NCBI GenBank assembly: GCA_018623275.1
Contig: JAAZVU010000002.1
Location: 1 to 42,478, forward strand
From: Flavobacteriales bacterium
GTDB taxonomy: Bacteria; Bacteroidota; Bacteroidia; Flavobacteriales; Schleiferiaceae
Reading direction: 5' to 3'
DNA length: 42,478 bases
A program made the position numbers and the translations under genes. The notes below the pieces were generated by a model, which was not told the DNA's origin, did no database searches, and saw nothing but the letters and a program-made list of their open reading frames with translations. Positions 30,435 through 39,461 of this stretch are shown piece by piece (within the stretch, counting starts at the first letter, position 1; every line of letters starts with the position of its first letter).

Positions 30435-30869
30435 ATGAAAAACACGCCAACCAAGGAGCAAGTTTTAGAAACCATGAACCGTCTTTCGAAGGACACGCTC
30501 ATGGAGACTCTAAACATAAAATACGTGGATGCTGACCCTCTAACAGGTAAGCTAGTAGCCACAATGCCAGTAGATTCGCGTGTATACCAACCCATGCGAA
30601 TTTTGCACGGAGGTGCGACTGTAGCCCTCGCTGAAAGTGTCGGATCTGCAGCTTCTCAGATGCTGATTGACCCTGCAAAGGAAATGGCAGTAGGAGCGGA
30701 AATTTCCGCGAATCATCTCAAAAGTGCGCGCACGGGAACACTTATAGCTACCGCTGAGTGTGTTCATCATGGAAAAAGTTCTCATTTGTACCACATTCGA
30801 GTGGAAAATGAAACTGGCGATTTAATCTCCATGGTCAAGCTTTTAAACTTCGTTAAACAACGTAAATAA
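30435..30869 (+). CDS. Hotdog-fold thioesterase, PaaI/MenI-like
   Basis: MPVDSRVYQPMRILHGGATVALAESVGSAAS; first gene of the men run, stop overlaps next start (TAATG). The track start at 30237 lies inside thrS antisense, so 30435 is preferred. Confidence 0.88.
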   Translation: MKNTPTKEQVLETMNRLSKDTLMETLNIKYVDADPLTGKLVATMPVDSRVYQPMRILHGGATVALAESVGSAASQMLIDPAKEMAVGAEISANHLKSARTGTLIATAECVHHGKSSHLYHIRVENETGDLISMVKLLNFVKQRK

Positions 30870-31831
30870 TGCTCGAGGTACTACTTCGCATTCCCAACCA
30901 ACCACTCCGCAGTCTTCGCTGCGAAGAAACCTCGGCAGCTGCTGCAAATTTGGTTTTACGTGGTTTCAAGGGTGAAGTAGGCTATTACCAGAGTCTTGAT
31001 GCAGAAATAGATCCATTATTTTGGGAGACGTTTTCTGTGGAATCCAATGACGATTCTGAAGTCAAAAGTGCCTTAGAATACCAGCAGATGGTTGCAAGTG
31101 CTGTTTCTCAGATTCAGAAACATACTGTTCAAAAGGTTGTTTTAAGTCGCAAGCAGTTCTGGGATTGCCCGGGTGCGAATCCAAAATTGACTTTTGAAAG
31201 GCTGCTAGAAAATTATCCTTCGTGCACCGTTTTCGCACTAAAGCATGAGCGCTATGGCTCATGGATGGGGGCTTCTCCTGAAGTGTTGCTCGAGAGCACT
31301 GAAGAGGGCTATCGAAGTATGTCGCTAGCAGGAACGAGGTTGGAAGGCAATACCCATTGGGGTCAAAAGGAGCTGGAAGAGCAGAAATTTGTCACTAAGG
31401 AGGTTCATAAGAGTCTGAAAGAGTTCGGAGGCAAGATAACTAGAGACCAGCAGCGTACTTTTAACGCCGGACCGGTAGAGCATCTGCTGACATGGGTCAA
31501 TACGGATAATGTAGAATTGGACCCGAAAGCGGCAGCAGAAGAATTACATCCGACGCCTGCCATTTGCGGATCTCCATCAGATGCAGCTCAAGCACTAATA
31601 GGGCAATTAGAGGGTTACGACCGTTCTCTTTACGCGGGTTATTTAGGCGTATTTGAACAGCACGTGCATGCGACTGTTCTATTGAGGACGATGAAGTGGT
31701 TTTCAAATGGTGTCCAATTTTATGCCGGTGGTGGTATTACCAAAGACAGCGTACCTTTGGACGAGTGGATGGAAACCCAACACAAAATCTCTGCATTAAA
31801 GGAGTTAATTCAAATAGATGACCTCGGATAA
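30869..31831 (+). CDS. menF: Isochorismate synthase
   Basis: Chorismate-binding motifs: VQKVVLSRK, WMGASPEVLLE, MSLAGTR, VEHLLTWV, HPTPAICGSP, YAGYLGVFE, QFYAGGGITKDS. Confidence 0.93.
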   Translation: MLEVLLRIPNQPLRSLRCEETSAAAANLVLRGFKGEVGYYQSLDAEIDPLFWETFSVESNDDSEVKSALEYQQMVASAVSQIQKHTVQKVVLSRKQFWDCPGANPKLTFERLLENYPSCTVFALKHERYGSWMGASPEVLLESTEEGYRSMSLAGTRLEGNTHWGQKELEEQKFVTKEVHKSLKEFGGKITRDQQRTFNAGPVEHLLTWVNTDNVELDPKAAAEELHPTPAICGSPSDAAQALIGQLEGYDRSLYAGYLGVFEQHVHATVLLRTMKWFSNGVQFYAGGGITKDSVPLDEWMETQHKISALKELIQIDDLG

Positions 31832-33356
31832 GGCTATAGCACATTGGACCATAGATGCCCTTATACAATTGGGTATGCAGCGCCTTATTTATTCTCCCGG
31901 ATCTAGAAATACACCCTTGATCATTGCAGGGACAGGACATTCTGCTCTTGAACATCATACCGTATTGGACGAACGTAGTGCCGCTTTTCAAGCTATAGGT
32001 GCCTCTTTGATGACCGATCAAATTGTGGGTGTTTGCTGCACCTCCGGTAGTGCTTTGGCGAATTATTATCCAGCTGTTTTAGAAGCATTTTACAGCAAGA
32101 TTCCGCTTGTGCTTATTACTGCAGATCGACCCTTAGATAGAATTGGCAAAGGGGAGGGGCAAACCTGCGATCAAACGGATTTTTACGGGTCGCATATTGG
32201 ATTCTCAGCATCATTCGATGAAAGCACCACTGTGGAGGAGATTAAAGAAGTCTTCTCGCACATTCACCATAGTTTGGCCATCAAAAAAGAGCCCGTACAT
32301 ATTAATATTCATTTTGATGAACCGTTATATGGTCAGGTGGAACATGTAGAATCTGTTCGATTGCCAGAGTTTGCGCTAACCAAGAGTAAGCCAGCAGATC
32401 TTTCACCTTTGAGCAGTTGTCAGAAGGTAGCCGTCGTTTGTGGCCAATTGCGTCCTGAGGACGTTGAATTTTTCAAAACCTCCGGATTGATCTCTTCCTC
32501 CAATGCTACTTGGTTTGTCGATCCACTAAGCGGTCTGTTGGGAGCGGGAAATTGTGTGAATATTGATGAATTGGTTCATCACGAATTTGACGGGTTGCTT
32601 TCATTTGGTGGCCAGTGGATGAGCAAATTCCCAAAGTTTCATGTGCGCAAAATGAATCTTTCGGTTCATGTACATTGCGATGATCACCAAGCATGGAATG
32701 TCAGCGATTCACGGGACTTTATTTGGCATAAGGTATCTGCCAAAGAATTATCGGGTTGGTCATCCTGTAGTTTCTTGAAAATTGCTGAGAAGCCACTCAA
32801 CCTGCCAGATCTTCCATGGTCAGATGCGTTGGCTGTTCAAACCATCGTCCAGTCTTTATCCAAGGAGGATATTCTCCATTTGGGGAATAGTTCTATTCCT
32901 CGTTACATGAGCTATTTTCTGCATCAAGGCGCAGTGTATTGCAATCGAGGTGTAAGTGGTATTGACGGGAGTTTAAGCACTGCTGTCGGCGCTGCTCGAG
33001 TGCGTCCTGAGAAAAATCATGTGCTGATAATAGGGGACCAGAGTTTTCTCTACGACAGCAATGCATTGATGCATCTTCGAGAGGTAGACAATCTTCGAGT
33101 TTTCGTGATCAATAATTGTGTGGGGGAAATCTTCAATTGGCTCCCAGGTACATCACAGACTTCCAAGGCTGCCCAAGCGGTTTATTCGAACTATCAAGAA
33201 GTCGATATTGCAACCCTTGCCTTAGCATACGATTGCCGTAGTGAAGTAGCGCAGAACCTGAGTGAATTACAGAGCGCTGAAAGCACCTTGGTCGAAGTGC
33301 TCACCGTTGAAGGGAAGAATACTGAGGCCTTTGAGGCGCTCAAAAAAATGAATTGA
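31818..33356 (+). CDS. menD: 2-succinyl-5-enolpyruvyl-6-hydroxy-3-cyclohexene-1-carboxylate synthase
   Basis: YSPGSRNTPLIIA, DERSAAFQAIGASL, VCCTSGSALANYYPAVLEA; ThDP-enzyme fold. Overlaps menF by 14 nt. Confidence 0.94.
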   Translation: MTSDKAIAHWTIDALIQLGMQRLIYSPGSRNTPLIIAGTGHSALEHHTVLDERSAAFQAIGASLMTDQIVGVCCTSGSALANYYPAVLEAFYSKIPLVLITADRPLDRIGKGEGQTCDQTDFYGSHIGFSASFDESTTVEEIKEVFSHIHHSLAIKKEPVHINIHFDEPLYGQVEHVESVRLPEFALTKSKPADLSPLSSCQKVAVVCGQLRPEDVEFFKTSGLISSSNATWFVDPLSGLLGAGNCVNIDELVHHEFDGLLSFGGQWMSKFPKFHVRKMNLSVHVHCDDHQAWNVSDSRDFIWHKVSAKELSGWSSCSFLKIAEKPLNLPDLPWSDALAVQTIVQSLSKEDILHLGNSSIPRYMSYFLHQGAVYCNRGVSGIDGSLSTAVGAARVRPEKNHVLIIGDQSFLYDSNALMHLREVDNLRVFVINNCVGEIFNWLPGTSQTSKAAQAVYSNYQEVDIATLALAYDCRSEVAQNLSELQSAESTLVEVLTVEGKNTEAFEALKKMN

Positions 33357-33454
33357 TTTTCAATTATAAGTAAGTATAAAAACTTATCCGTTACCAACAT
33401 AGTGGAGTGCTTCAGGGTCTACGTTTCTTTGTTATGGAATGCAAATAGACCAAA

Positions 33455-34006
33455 ATGAAGGGACTTATTTTTCAAACGTACATCGATTTCTTGATCAAAT
33501 CTCAGGGAGAGGAACTCAAGAATTTCATTCTTCGCGACGCTGGTTCAGGCGATAGAGATTCTTACGAAGCCATGGGTACTTATCCATTCAAATCTCTTTA
33601 CGACGTAGTAGCGCAAACCCATGCACATACAGGAGATTCAGTGCCGAAAATTTTAGAAGACTACGGTTACTACTTGTTCGATATCTTAGCAGTGTCGTAC
33701 GCGAAGTACTTGGGTGAGGGAGTTGATTTGTTCGGTTTCTTGGAATCGCTTGAGGATCACGTACATGTACATGTGAACCAACAATTCCCGGACGCTTCAT
33801 TGCCGTCATTCACCTACGAGAGAATTGACGATAACAATCTGAAAATGATCTACGAAAGTGAGCGAGCAATGTCGGATTTCGGTATCGGAATGATCAAAGG
33901 GTCGGCGAAACATTTTGGAAACAAAGTGTCTATCGAAAAAGAAGATTTAACCCCTGATAATAATGGTACCGAGGTGGAGATCCGGGTGACCATTATAAAT
34001 GACTAA
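33455..34006 (+). CDS. Stand-alone H-NOX / heme NO-binding (HNOB) domain protein
   Basis: 183 aa; MKGLIFQTYIDFLIKSQGEE N-terminus, heme-ligand region LEDHVHVHVNQQFPDASLPSF (His104), YxSxR motif Y133-E-S-E-R137, MIKGSAKHFGNKVSIEKED; aligns without gaps to the recalled Thermoanaerobacter H-NOX sequence across His102-Tyr140. Confidence 0.88.
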   Translation: MKGLIFQTYIDFLIKSQGEELKNFILRDAGSGDRDSYEAMGTYPFKSLYDVVAQTHAHTGDSVPKILEDYGYYLFDILAVSYAKYLGEGVDLFGFLESLEDHVHVHVNQQFPDASLPSFTYERIDDNNLKMIYESERAMSDFGIGMIKGSAKHFGNKVSIEKEDLTPDNNGTEVEIRVTIIND

Positions 34007-34919
34007 AGAAACAGTTGCATTCAAGCATTGGGTAAAAGCGGCAAGGTTAAGAACACTGCCTCTAGCTTTTGCAGTTATCATTCTAGGCAGTGGGTTAGGC
34101 TATTTTCATATCGGCCAATTCTCTGCCTCTCTTTTTGTCCTAGCCTTACTAACGAGCTTTGCGTACCAAGTCTTGTCCAACTACGCGAATGACCTTGGAG
34201 ACGGCATTAAAGGGACGGACGAAAATAAGAAGGGCGAACAACGCGCTGTAGCTTCCGGCTTAATCACGATTTCGCAAATGCGATCAGCCACAAATGCATT
34301 TACCATACTCGCTTTAGTTTCGGGGGGTACACTAGTTTACTTGGCCTTTTTCGGGACATTCCACTTTTACATTTTCTCCATTTTGAATATTGCAGCCGTT
34401 TGGGCTGCTCGTTCCTACACATTGGGAAGCAACCCTTACGCTTATTGGGGTGGAGGGGACTTTTTCGTTTTTATCTTCTTTGGATTTGTAGGTGTGATGG
34501 GGTCTTCTGCCTTACAAACTGGTGCGTTCAATGCGATAGATGCATTGCCATCTTTAGTGGCTGGAGCCATGAGCGCTTCTGTACTAACTCTTAATAACCT
34601 AAGGGATAGGGAAGGTGATGCACTCCATGGCAAGAGAACCCTCGTCGTTCGATTCGGCGAAAAATGGGGTAGAGGGTATTTCAAAACCTTGTTAATCCTT
34701 TCTATCCTCGTTAGTCTCATCTTCTCAATACTCGCTAGTGCACTTTCTAAAGAGTATTATCCGATCATTGCACACTTAGTTTTCCAGTTTGCCTTACGAG
34801 GCCAATTCAAAAAGTTCAGTCAGGCAGGCATTCCAGAAGAATATGATGCCTTGCTTAAACCTTTGGCGCTAATGACTTTGTTGTATTGTGTACTTACATC
34901 AATCTCATTGTTTTTCTAA
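33999..34919 (+). CDS. menA: 1,4-dihydroxy-2-naphthoate polyprenyltransferase
   Basis: UbiA-family: NYANDLGDGIKGTDENKKGEQRAVASGLI, LNNLRDREGDALHGKRTLVVRFG, multiple TM segments. Overlaps the H-NOX stop by 8 nt (ATGACTAA). Confidence 0.94.
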   Translation: MTKETVAFKHWVKAARLRTLPLAFAVIILGSGLGYFHIGQFSASLFVLALLTSFAYQVLSNYANDLGDGIKGTDENKKGEQRAVASGLITISQMRSATNAFTILALVSGGTLVYLAFFGTFHFYIFSILNIAAVWAARSYTLGSNPYAYWGGGDFFVFIFFGFVGVMGSSALQTGAFNAIDALPSLVAGAMSASVLTLNNLRDREGDALHGKRTLVVRFGEKWGRGYFKTLLILSILVSLIFSILASALSKEYYPIIAHLVFQFALRGQFKKFSQAGIPEEYDALLKPLALMTLLYCVLTSISLFF

Positions 34920-35968
34920 TGGAAGCCAAATACACGTCTTACATCCTAAATTTTAAGATTCCTGGCGGCACCTCTCGTGGTGTATTAACCACCAAAGAGA
35001 GCTTCTTTATTGCCATCCACCACAAGGGAAAAATAGGTTTGGGTGAGGTAGGCGTTTTACGAGGTCTTTCCTACGACGATGTTCCAGAATTAGAATCTCA
35101 GGTTGCATGGACGTGCGAAAACATTCATCTAGGGCTAGCAGAGCTTTATGCTGCCAATAAACAATACCCGAGCATCCAATTCGCTTTAGAACAAGCATTC
35201 AGTCATCTAAAAAATGGCTTTGAGCACTTTCCATCCCCTTTTACTTCAGGGAAATCCACCCAGAATATCAATGGTCTCATTTGGATGGGGAGCTTATCCT
35301 TCATGCGCGATCAAGTAGCCAAACGTTTGGATGAAGGTTTCACCACCTTGAAAATGAAAGTAGGTGCCATTGGATGGAAGGAGGAAAAGTCCATTCTAAG
35401 CGCCTTAAGAAAGGAGTTTTCTGAAGATCAATTAGAACTTCGTGTAGATGCAAATGGTGCTTTTGAACTAGAAGAAGCCGTTGAGATCAGCAAGTATTTA
35501 CGTGATATTTCAGTCCATTCCATGGAACAACCCATTAAGGCAGGAAGAAACGAGGAACTGGCCAAGGCGGTAGAGCAGATGCATATCTCTGTGGCGCTCG
35601 ATGAGAGTCTCATTGGAATGATAGAGCGTAAACAGAAGAAAGAATTATTAGAGGCCATTAGACCACAATATATCATACTGAAGCCTTCATTCATTGGTGG
35701 CTGGAAAGGGGCTGATGAATGGATTGAGCTTGCTACAGCGCGCGATATTCAATGGTGGGCAACCTCTGCACTAGAAAGTAATGTAGGGCTAAATGCAATT
35801 GCTCAGTGGGCTTTCACGAAATCAAATCCAATTCCGCAAGGATTAGGCACAGGTAGTTTGTATACGAATAATATTGAAGGGCCTTACAGTGTAGAAGGGG
35901 GGCTACTGAAGGTGAAGAAGGATATTCTTACCGATTGGGATTTATCCTCTCTTAAATCGATCCTCTAA
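34919..35968 (+). CDS. menC: o-succinylbenzoate synthase (enolase superfamily)
   Basis: TTLKMKVGAIGWKEE, LRVDANGAFELEEA, SMEQPIKAG, VALDESLIG, ILKPSFIGG. TAATG junction with menA. Confidence 0.92.
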   Translation: MEAKYTSYILNFKIPGGTSRGVLTTKESFFIAIHHKGKIGLGEVGVLRGLSYDDVPELESQVAWTCENIHLGLAELYAANKQYPSIQFALEQAFSHLKNGFEHFPSPFTSGKSTQNINGLIWMGSLSFMRDQVAKRLDEGFTTLKMKVGAIGWKEEKSILSALRKEFSEDQLELRVDANGAFELEEAVEISKYLRDISVHSMEQPIKAGRNEELAKAVEQMHISVALDESLIGMIERKQKKELLEAIRPQYIILKPSFIGGWKGADEWIELATARDIQWWATSALESNVGLNAIAQWAFTKSNPIPQGLGTGSLYTNNIEGPYSVEGGLLKVKKDILTDWDLSSLKSIL

Positions 35969-38387
35969 GACCTATAAAAAGTGCTCTACCCGGTGCAACA
36001 ATTCCCGAGGAATACGGTCGGTATTGAGCATCCATGATGTTCTCTATGCCCACTCTGAGCAGAATATTCTTATTGAATTCGTAGTTGGTCATTAGACTTA
36101 AAGTGTACCATCTTGGAGCGTAGGGCAGGCCATTCTCATCAATGGCATAGATGTGCGTCTTACTGCGCTCACTGAAGCTTAAGTCTTCGTGACTCATTTC
36201 CCCATTGTATCTCCCAGTTAGAGTAGCAGTCCATTTTTTCTTGCGGTATACGAGCTGCGAAGTAGCATTGAAGGGACTAGCATGTCTCAAAGGTTGACCT
36301 TCACTGTCCGTTCCAAAAGGGTGTGACCAGTGTATAGTCCAGAACAAAGACCTGCTGAGTTCTGAGCGAACCCCGAATTGGTATCCCCAAATGGTAGCAT
36401 AATCTAAATTTTGAATGGCCAATACTTGGGACAGCTCGTCGTCATACATAATGCTATCCTGACCATTAAAACTGTAGGGAGCACGAATCATAGCATCATC
36501 AAGGTAGCTGTAGTAAAAGCTAGCATCCAGCACTAAATTATCGCCTAGAAGGTGCTTCATACCTATTTCCGCGCTATACAAACGTTCTTCTTTTAGATCT
36601 GTGTTGGGCACGATTAAAGCACCGGGTTGCGAATCAAAAACTTTAGAAGCATCATCCACATTGGGTGCGCGGAAACCCGTACTCAGGTTCAAGAAATACT
36701 TGAAGGATTTTTTAGAGTAGCTGGCACCAACAGAGCCGCTAGGCGCCAAAAAGTTCCATGTTGCGTCGTTCTCATAACCATCGAAGCGTATAGGCGTAAA
36801 CATATGAATATGGTTCAGCCTAGATCCCGCAGAAAGAGATAGGCTAGGGTTAATGTTGTACAAAGCACTTACAAAAGCCGCTGAACTTGCCCATCGAGAA
36901 CCGTCTGCATACCTGGACTGAGCGTTCCAAGTGCTATCTCGATCTTGCGCATCATAGTGAATGGCGTTACTTGAGATCAGATTTAAATTCCAATCTGCCC
37001 CATAGCTGAGGTTCAGCCTTTGGGAAATTTTTTTAGTAGCATCAATGTTTCCTTGCGCCATACGGACACGCTCAGTTTGCAGACGGCCAACGGGATTTCT
37101 ATAGCGTCTTACATCTCTACTTTCTTGATAACCTTGCAGCGCGCCGGCCCACTTTACTCTATCGTAAAATACAGTGCTTTTGCGATCTTCATAAGCAATT
37201 GTTGCCATCGACCACATCTGTGGTCCGTAGTTCCAATAGGCGTAACGAGGTGCACCGTTTCTTGTCTCAATGAATCTGTCGTACCGGTTCACATCTGAGA
37301 GCATACTTAGGTAGAATCCTAATTTGAGTTCACCTGTAGGGGTAATACGAAATTTGAGTTTCTGAGTGAGGTTGCGCTGATCGTAGGCTGTTTTTGGTTG
37401 AACAAGCGTATTCATTGGCTTGCGCATAGTGTCCAAAGTAGCAAATGTTATAGGCTCGCACATTGCAGGATAATTACGCACTGCATCTTCTGGAGTCCAA
37501 GGGAAAATATTGCTGCCCATACGTACATCACTGTACTGGCTATAGGTGATGTTGGTCATCCCAGCCCAATTCAATCCTCCATAATTGATTCGGAAGTTTG
37601 GTCTTCTTGTCAATTGTGCGTTGTTGGTACTAAAATCATAAACCAAACTTTGCAAGACCTCTGTGCTATCACCATAATGCGCATCAAAAGTATTGATGTG
37701 CATTGTACCGCCTAAGGCATCCGATCCGTGCAACACAGAACCTGGTCCTAAGCTTATTTCCATATCTGAGATACTCAAAGGATCAAGGCTGATGATATTG
37801 TGTACATTTCCCGCACGAAATATGGCATTGTTTAAGCGCATGCCGTCTATCAAGATCAAAACACGTGAGGTGCCCATTCCTCTAATCATAGGTGAACCGC
37901 CACCGCTTTGACTTTTTTGAATGAAGACATTTGGGTCCAAACTCAGTGCATCAGCACTATTTCCAATGAATTGACCTTTCATTCGTTTAGCACTGATGGT
38001 TCTTACTTCTTGCGGATTCTGTTTGAAGTCCGCCTCCATGCGATTCGCTTTGATGACGACTTCTTGTATGTTCAGAACACTTTCATAAAGTCCTACTTTA
38101 AAATGCGCACGAGCTAATTGCTTGAAGTTGTAGTGTCTTGGAGCGTACGAAGTATGATAAAAGGAAACAACATCTTCATCCGATAAAGCTCCCACCATAA
38201 CGCGCCCTAAAGGACCTGTAGTAGCTATATATTTATCATTAACTGTAATGCTAACGCCTTCAATAGGGCGATCACTGTTCTTGCTCACTACGGTAATCCA
38301 ATGAGGTCCATGTGAGACTACATGTGCTGACAAAGTCATAGCACTTGTGATCAAAAGGAATAGAAAGATTGTTCTAATTTTGAGCAT
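35952..38387 (-). CDS. TonB-dependent outer membrane receptor
   Basis: Signal peptide MLKIRTIFLFLLITSAMTLSAHV, CarboxypepD_reg-like segment, plug motif SADALSLDPNVFIQKSQSGGGSPMIRGMGTSRVLILIDGMRLNNAIFRAGNVHNIISLDP, C-terminal barrel ending ...ALFIGLRGSI. Start moved from 38528. Confidence 0.92.
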   Translation of the reverse strand: MLKIRTIFLFLLITSAMTLSAHVVSHGPHWITVVSKNSDRPIEGVSITVNDKYIATTGPLGRVMVGALSDEDVVSFYHTSYAPRHYNFKQLARAHFKVGLYESVLNIQEVVIKANRMEADFKQNPQEVRTISAKRMKGQFIGNSADALSLDPNVFIQKSQSGGGSPMIRGMGTSRVLILIDGMRLNNAIFRAGNVHNIISLDPLSISDMEISLGPGSVLHGSDALGGTMHINTFDAHYGDSTEVLQSLVYDFSTNNAQLTRRPNFRINYGGLNWAGMTNITYSQYSDVRMGSNIFPWTPEDAVRNYPAMCEPITFATLDTMRKPMNTLVQPKTAYDQRNLTQKLKFRITPTGELKLGFYLSMLSDVNRYDRFIETRNGAPRYAYWNYGPQMWSMATIAYEDRKSTVFYDRVKWAGALQGYQESRDVRRYRNPVGRLQTERVRMAQGNIDATKKISQRLNLSYGADWNLNLISSNAIHYDAQDRDSTWNAQSRYADGSRWASSAAFVSALYNINPSLSLSAGSRLNHIHMFTPIRFDGYENDATWNFLAPSGSVGASYSKKSFKYFLNLSTGFRAPNVDDASKVFDSQPGALIVPNTDLKEERLYSAEIGMKHLLGDNLVLDASFYYSYLDDAMIRAPYSFNGQDSIMYDDELSQVLAIQNLDYATIWGYQFGVRSELSRSLFWTIHWSHPFGTDSEGQPLRHASPFNATSQLVYRKKKWTATLTGRYNGEMSHEDLSFSERSKTHIYAIDENGLPYAPRWYTLSLMTNYEFNKNILLRVGIENIMDAQYRPYSSGIVAPGRALFIGLRGSI

Positions 38388-38417
38388 CGGCCCACAAGAA
38401 ACAAAAACTGTACCTAA

Positions 38418-39461
38418 TTGACCACATTCGAGCATACTAGAATTGTATTCCAGCACAAGGAATATTCTGTAGAAGATTTTCTTTCGTTGAAGAAGGTGCC
38501 TAATTGGGTTGAAATAATTCAAAATCAATTAGTTGAATTTGCTTCAGATAGTGATGAGATGGCCTTCCAAACCAGCGGGAGTACAGGTGCTCCAAAAACA
38601 ATTTTTCACAAGAAGAAGTATTTGATTGCCTCGGCGCGAAGAACACTGGATTTTTTCAATTTAAAAACGGGTAGTTCGGCCCTTTTGATCCTTCCTGCCC
38701 AGTATACAGGTGGAGCAATGATGCTCATTCGAGCTTTAGTGGGAGGCTTGACCTTATATTTAGTAGAACCAAAGCTGTCAATCAAGGAGGTTCCCCTTGT
38801 AGATTTTTTGCCTTGTACACCGGCTCAGTTCTTGTCTATGCTAGAAAATGGCGTCTTCAATGATTTTACCGGCCAAATTCTTCTTGGGGGAGCGCCCTCT
38901 CAAAAGCGACTTAGTGTAGGCTCTCTGAGGGTTTATGAGGGTTATGGTATGACCGAAACAGCCTCACATATTGCTCTTAAATCTTACGGCGAAGAAGAAT
39001 TTAAAGCGGTGGAAGGCGTGCATTTCACCTTAGCCAAAGGAGCTTTGTTAATTACTGCATCACACCTTGGAGTACATCAGTTAAAAACCAACGATGCTGC
39101 CGAATTAACAAGCGCTACTTCCTTCAAGCTATTGGGCAGATTAGATGATGTAATTAATTCAGGCGGAGTCAAAATGCACCCTAGCAAGATAGAGAGTGAC
39201 CTCCACAATCTGGGTTTAAAAGATATTTGCATTTCTTCAAGAGAAAATGAGCAACTAGGCGAGCAGTTGGTCTTGGTTCATACAGGGCAATTTAAAGAGT
39301 TGGAGCTCTCCAACGCAGTTTCTTCACTACCCCGCATACAACGTCCTAAATGGTATTTTTCAATAGAGAAGTTACCCATCCTCGCGAGTGGTAAGCTCGA
39401 TAGAAAAGAGTTGCGTGGACTTATTCAAGAATTTCCACATCTCCTTTCCCCGCTCGGATAA
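38418..39461 (+). CDS. menE: o-succinylbenzoate-CoA ligase (short AMP-binding form; TTG start)
   Basis: ANL-family motifs FQTSGSTGAPKTIFHKK, YEGYGMTETASHIALK, LLGRLDDVINSGGVKMHPSKIE, LASGKLDRKELR; located with the men genes. Confidence 0.85.
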   Translation: MTTFEHTRIVFQHKEYSVEDFLSLKKVPNWVEIIQNQLVEFASDSDEMAFQTSGSTGAPKTIFHKKKYLIASARRTLDFFNLKTGSSALLILPAQYTGGAMMLIRALVGGLTLYLVEPKLSIKEVPLVDFLPCTPAQFLSMLENGVFNDFTGQILLGGAPSQKRLSVGSLRVYEGYGMTETASHIALKSYGEEEFKAVEGVHFTLAKGALLITASHLGVHQLKTNDAAELTSATSFKLLGRLDDVINSGGVKMHPSKIESDLHNLGLKDICISSRENEQLGEQLVLVHTGQFKELELSNAVSSLPRIQRPKWYFSIEKLPILASGKLDRKELRGLIQEFPHLLSPLG

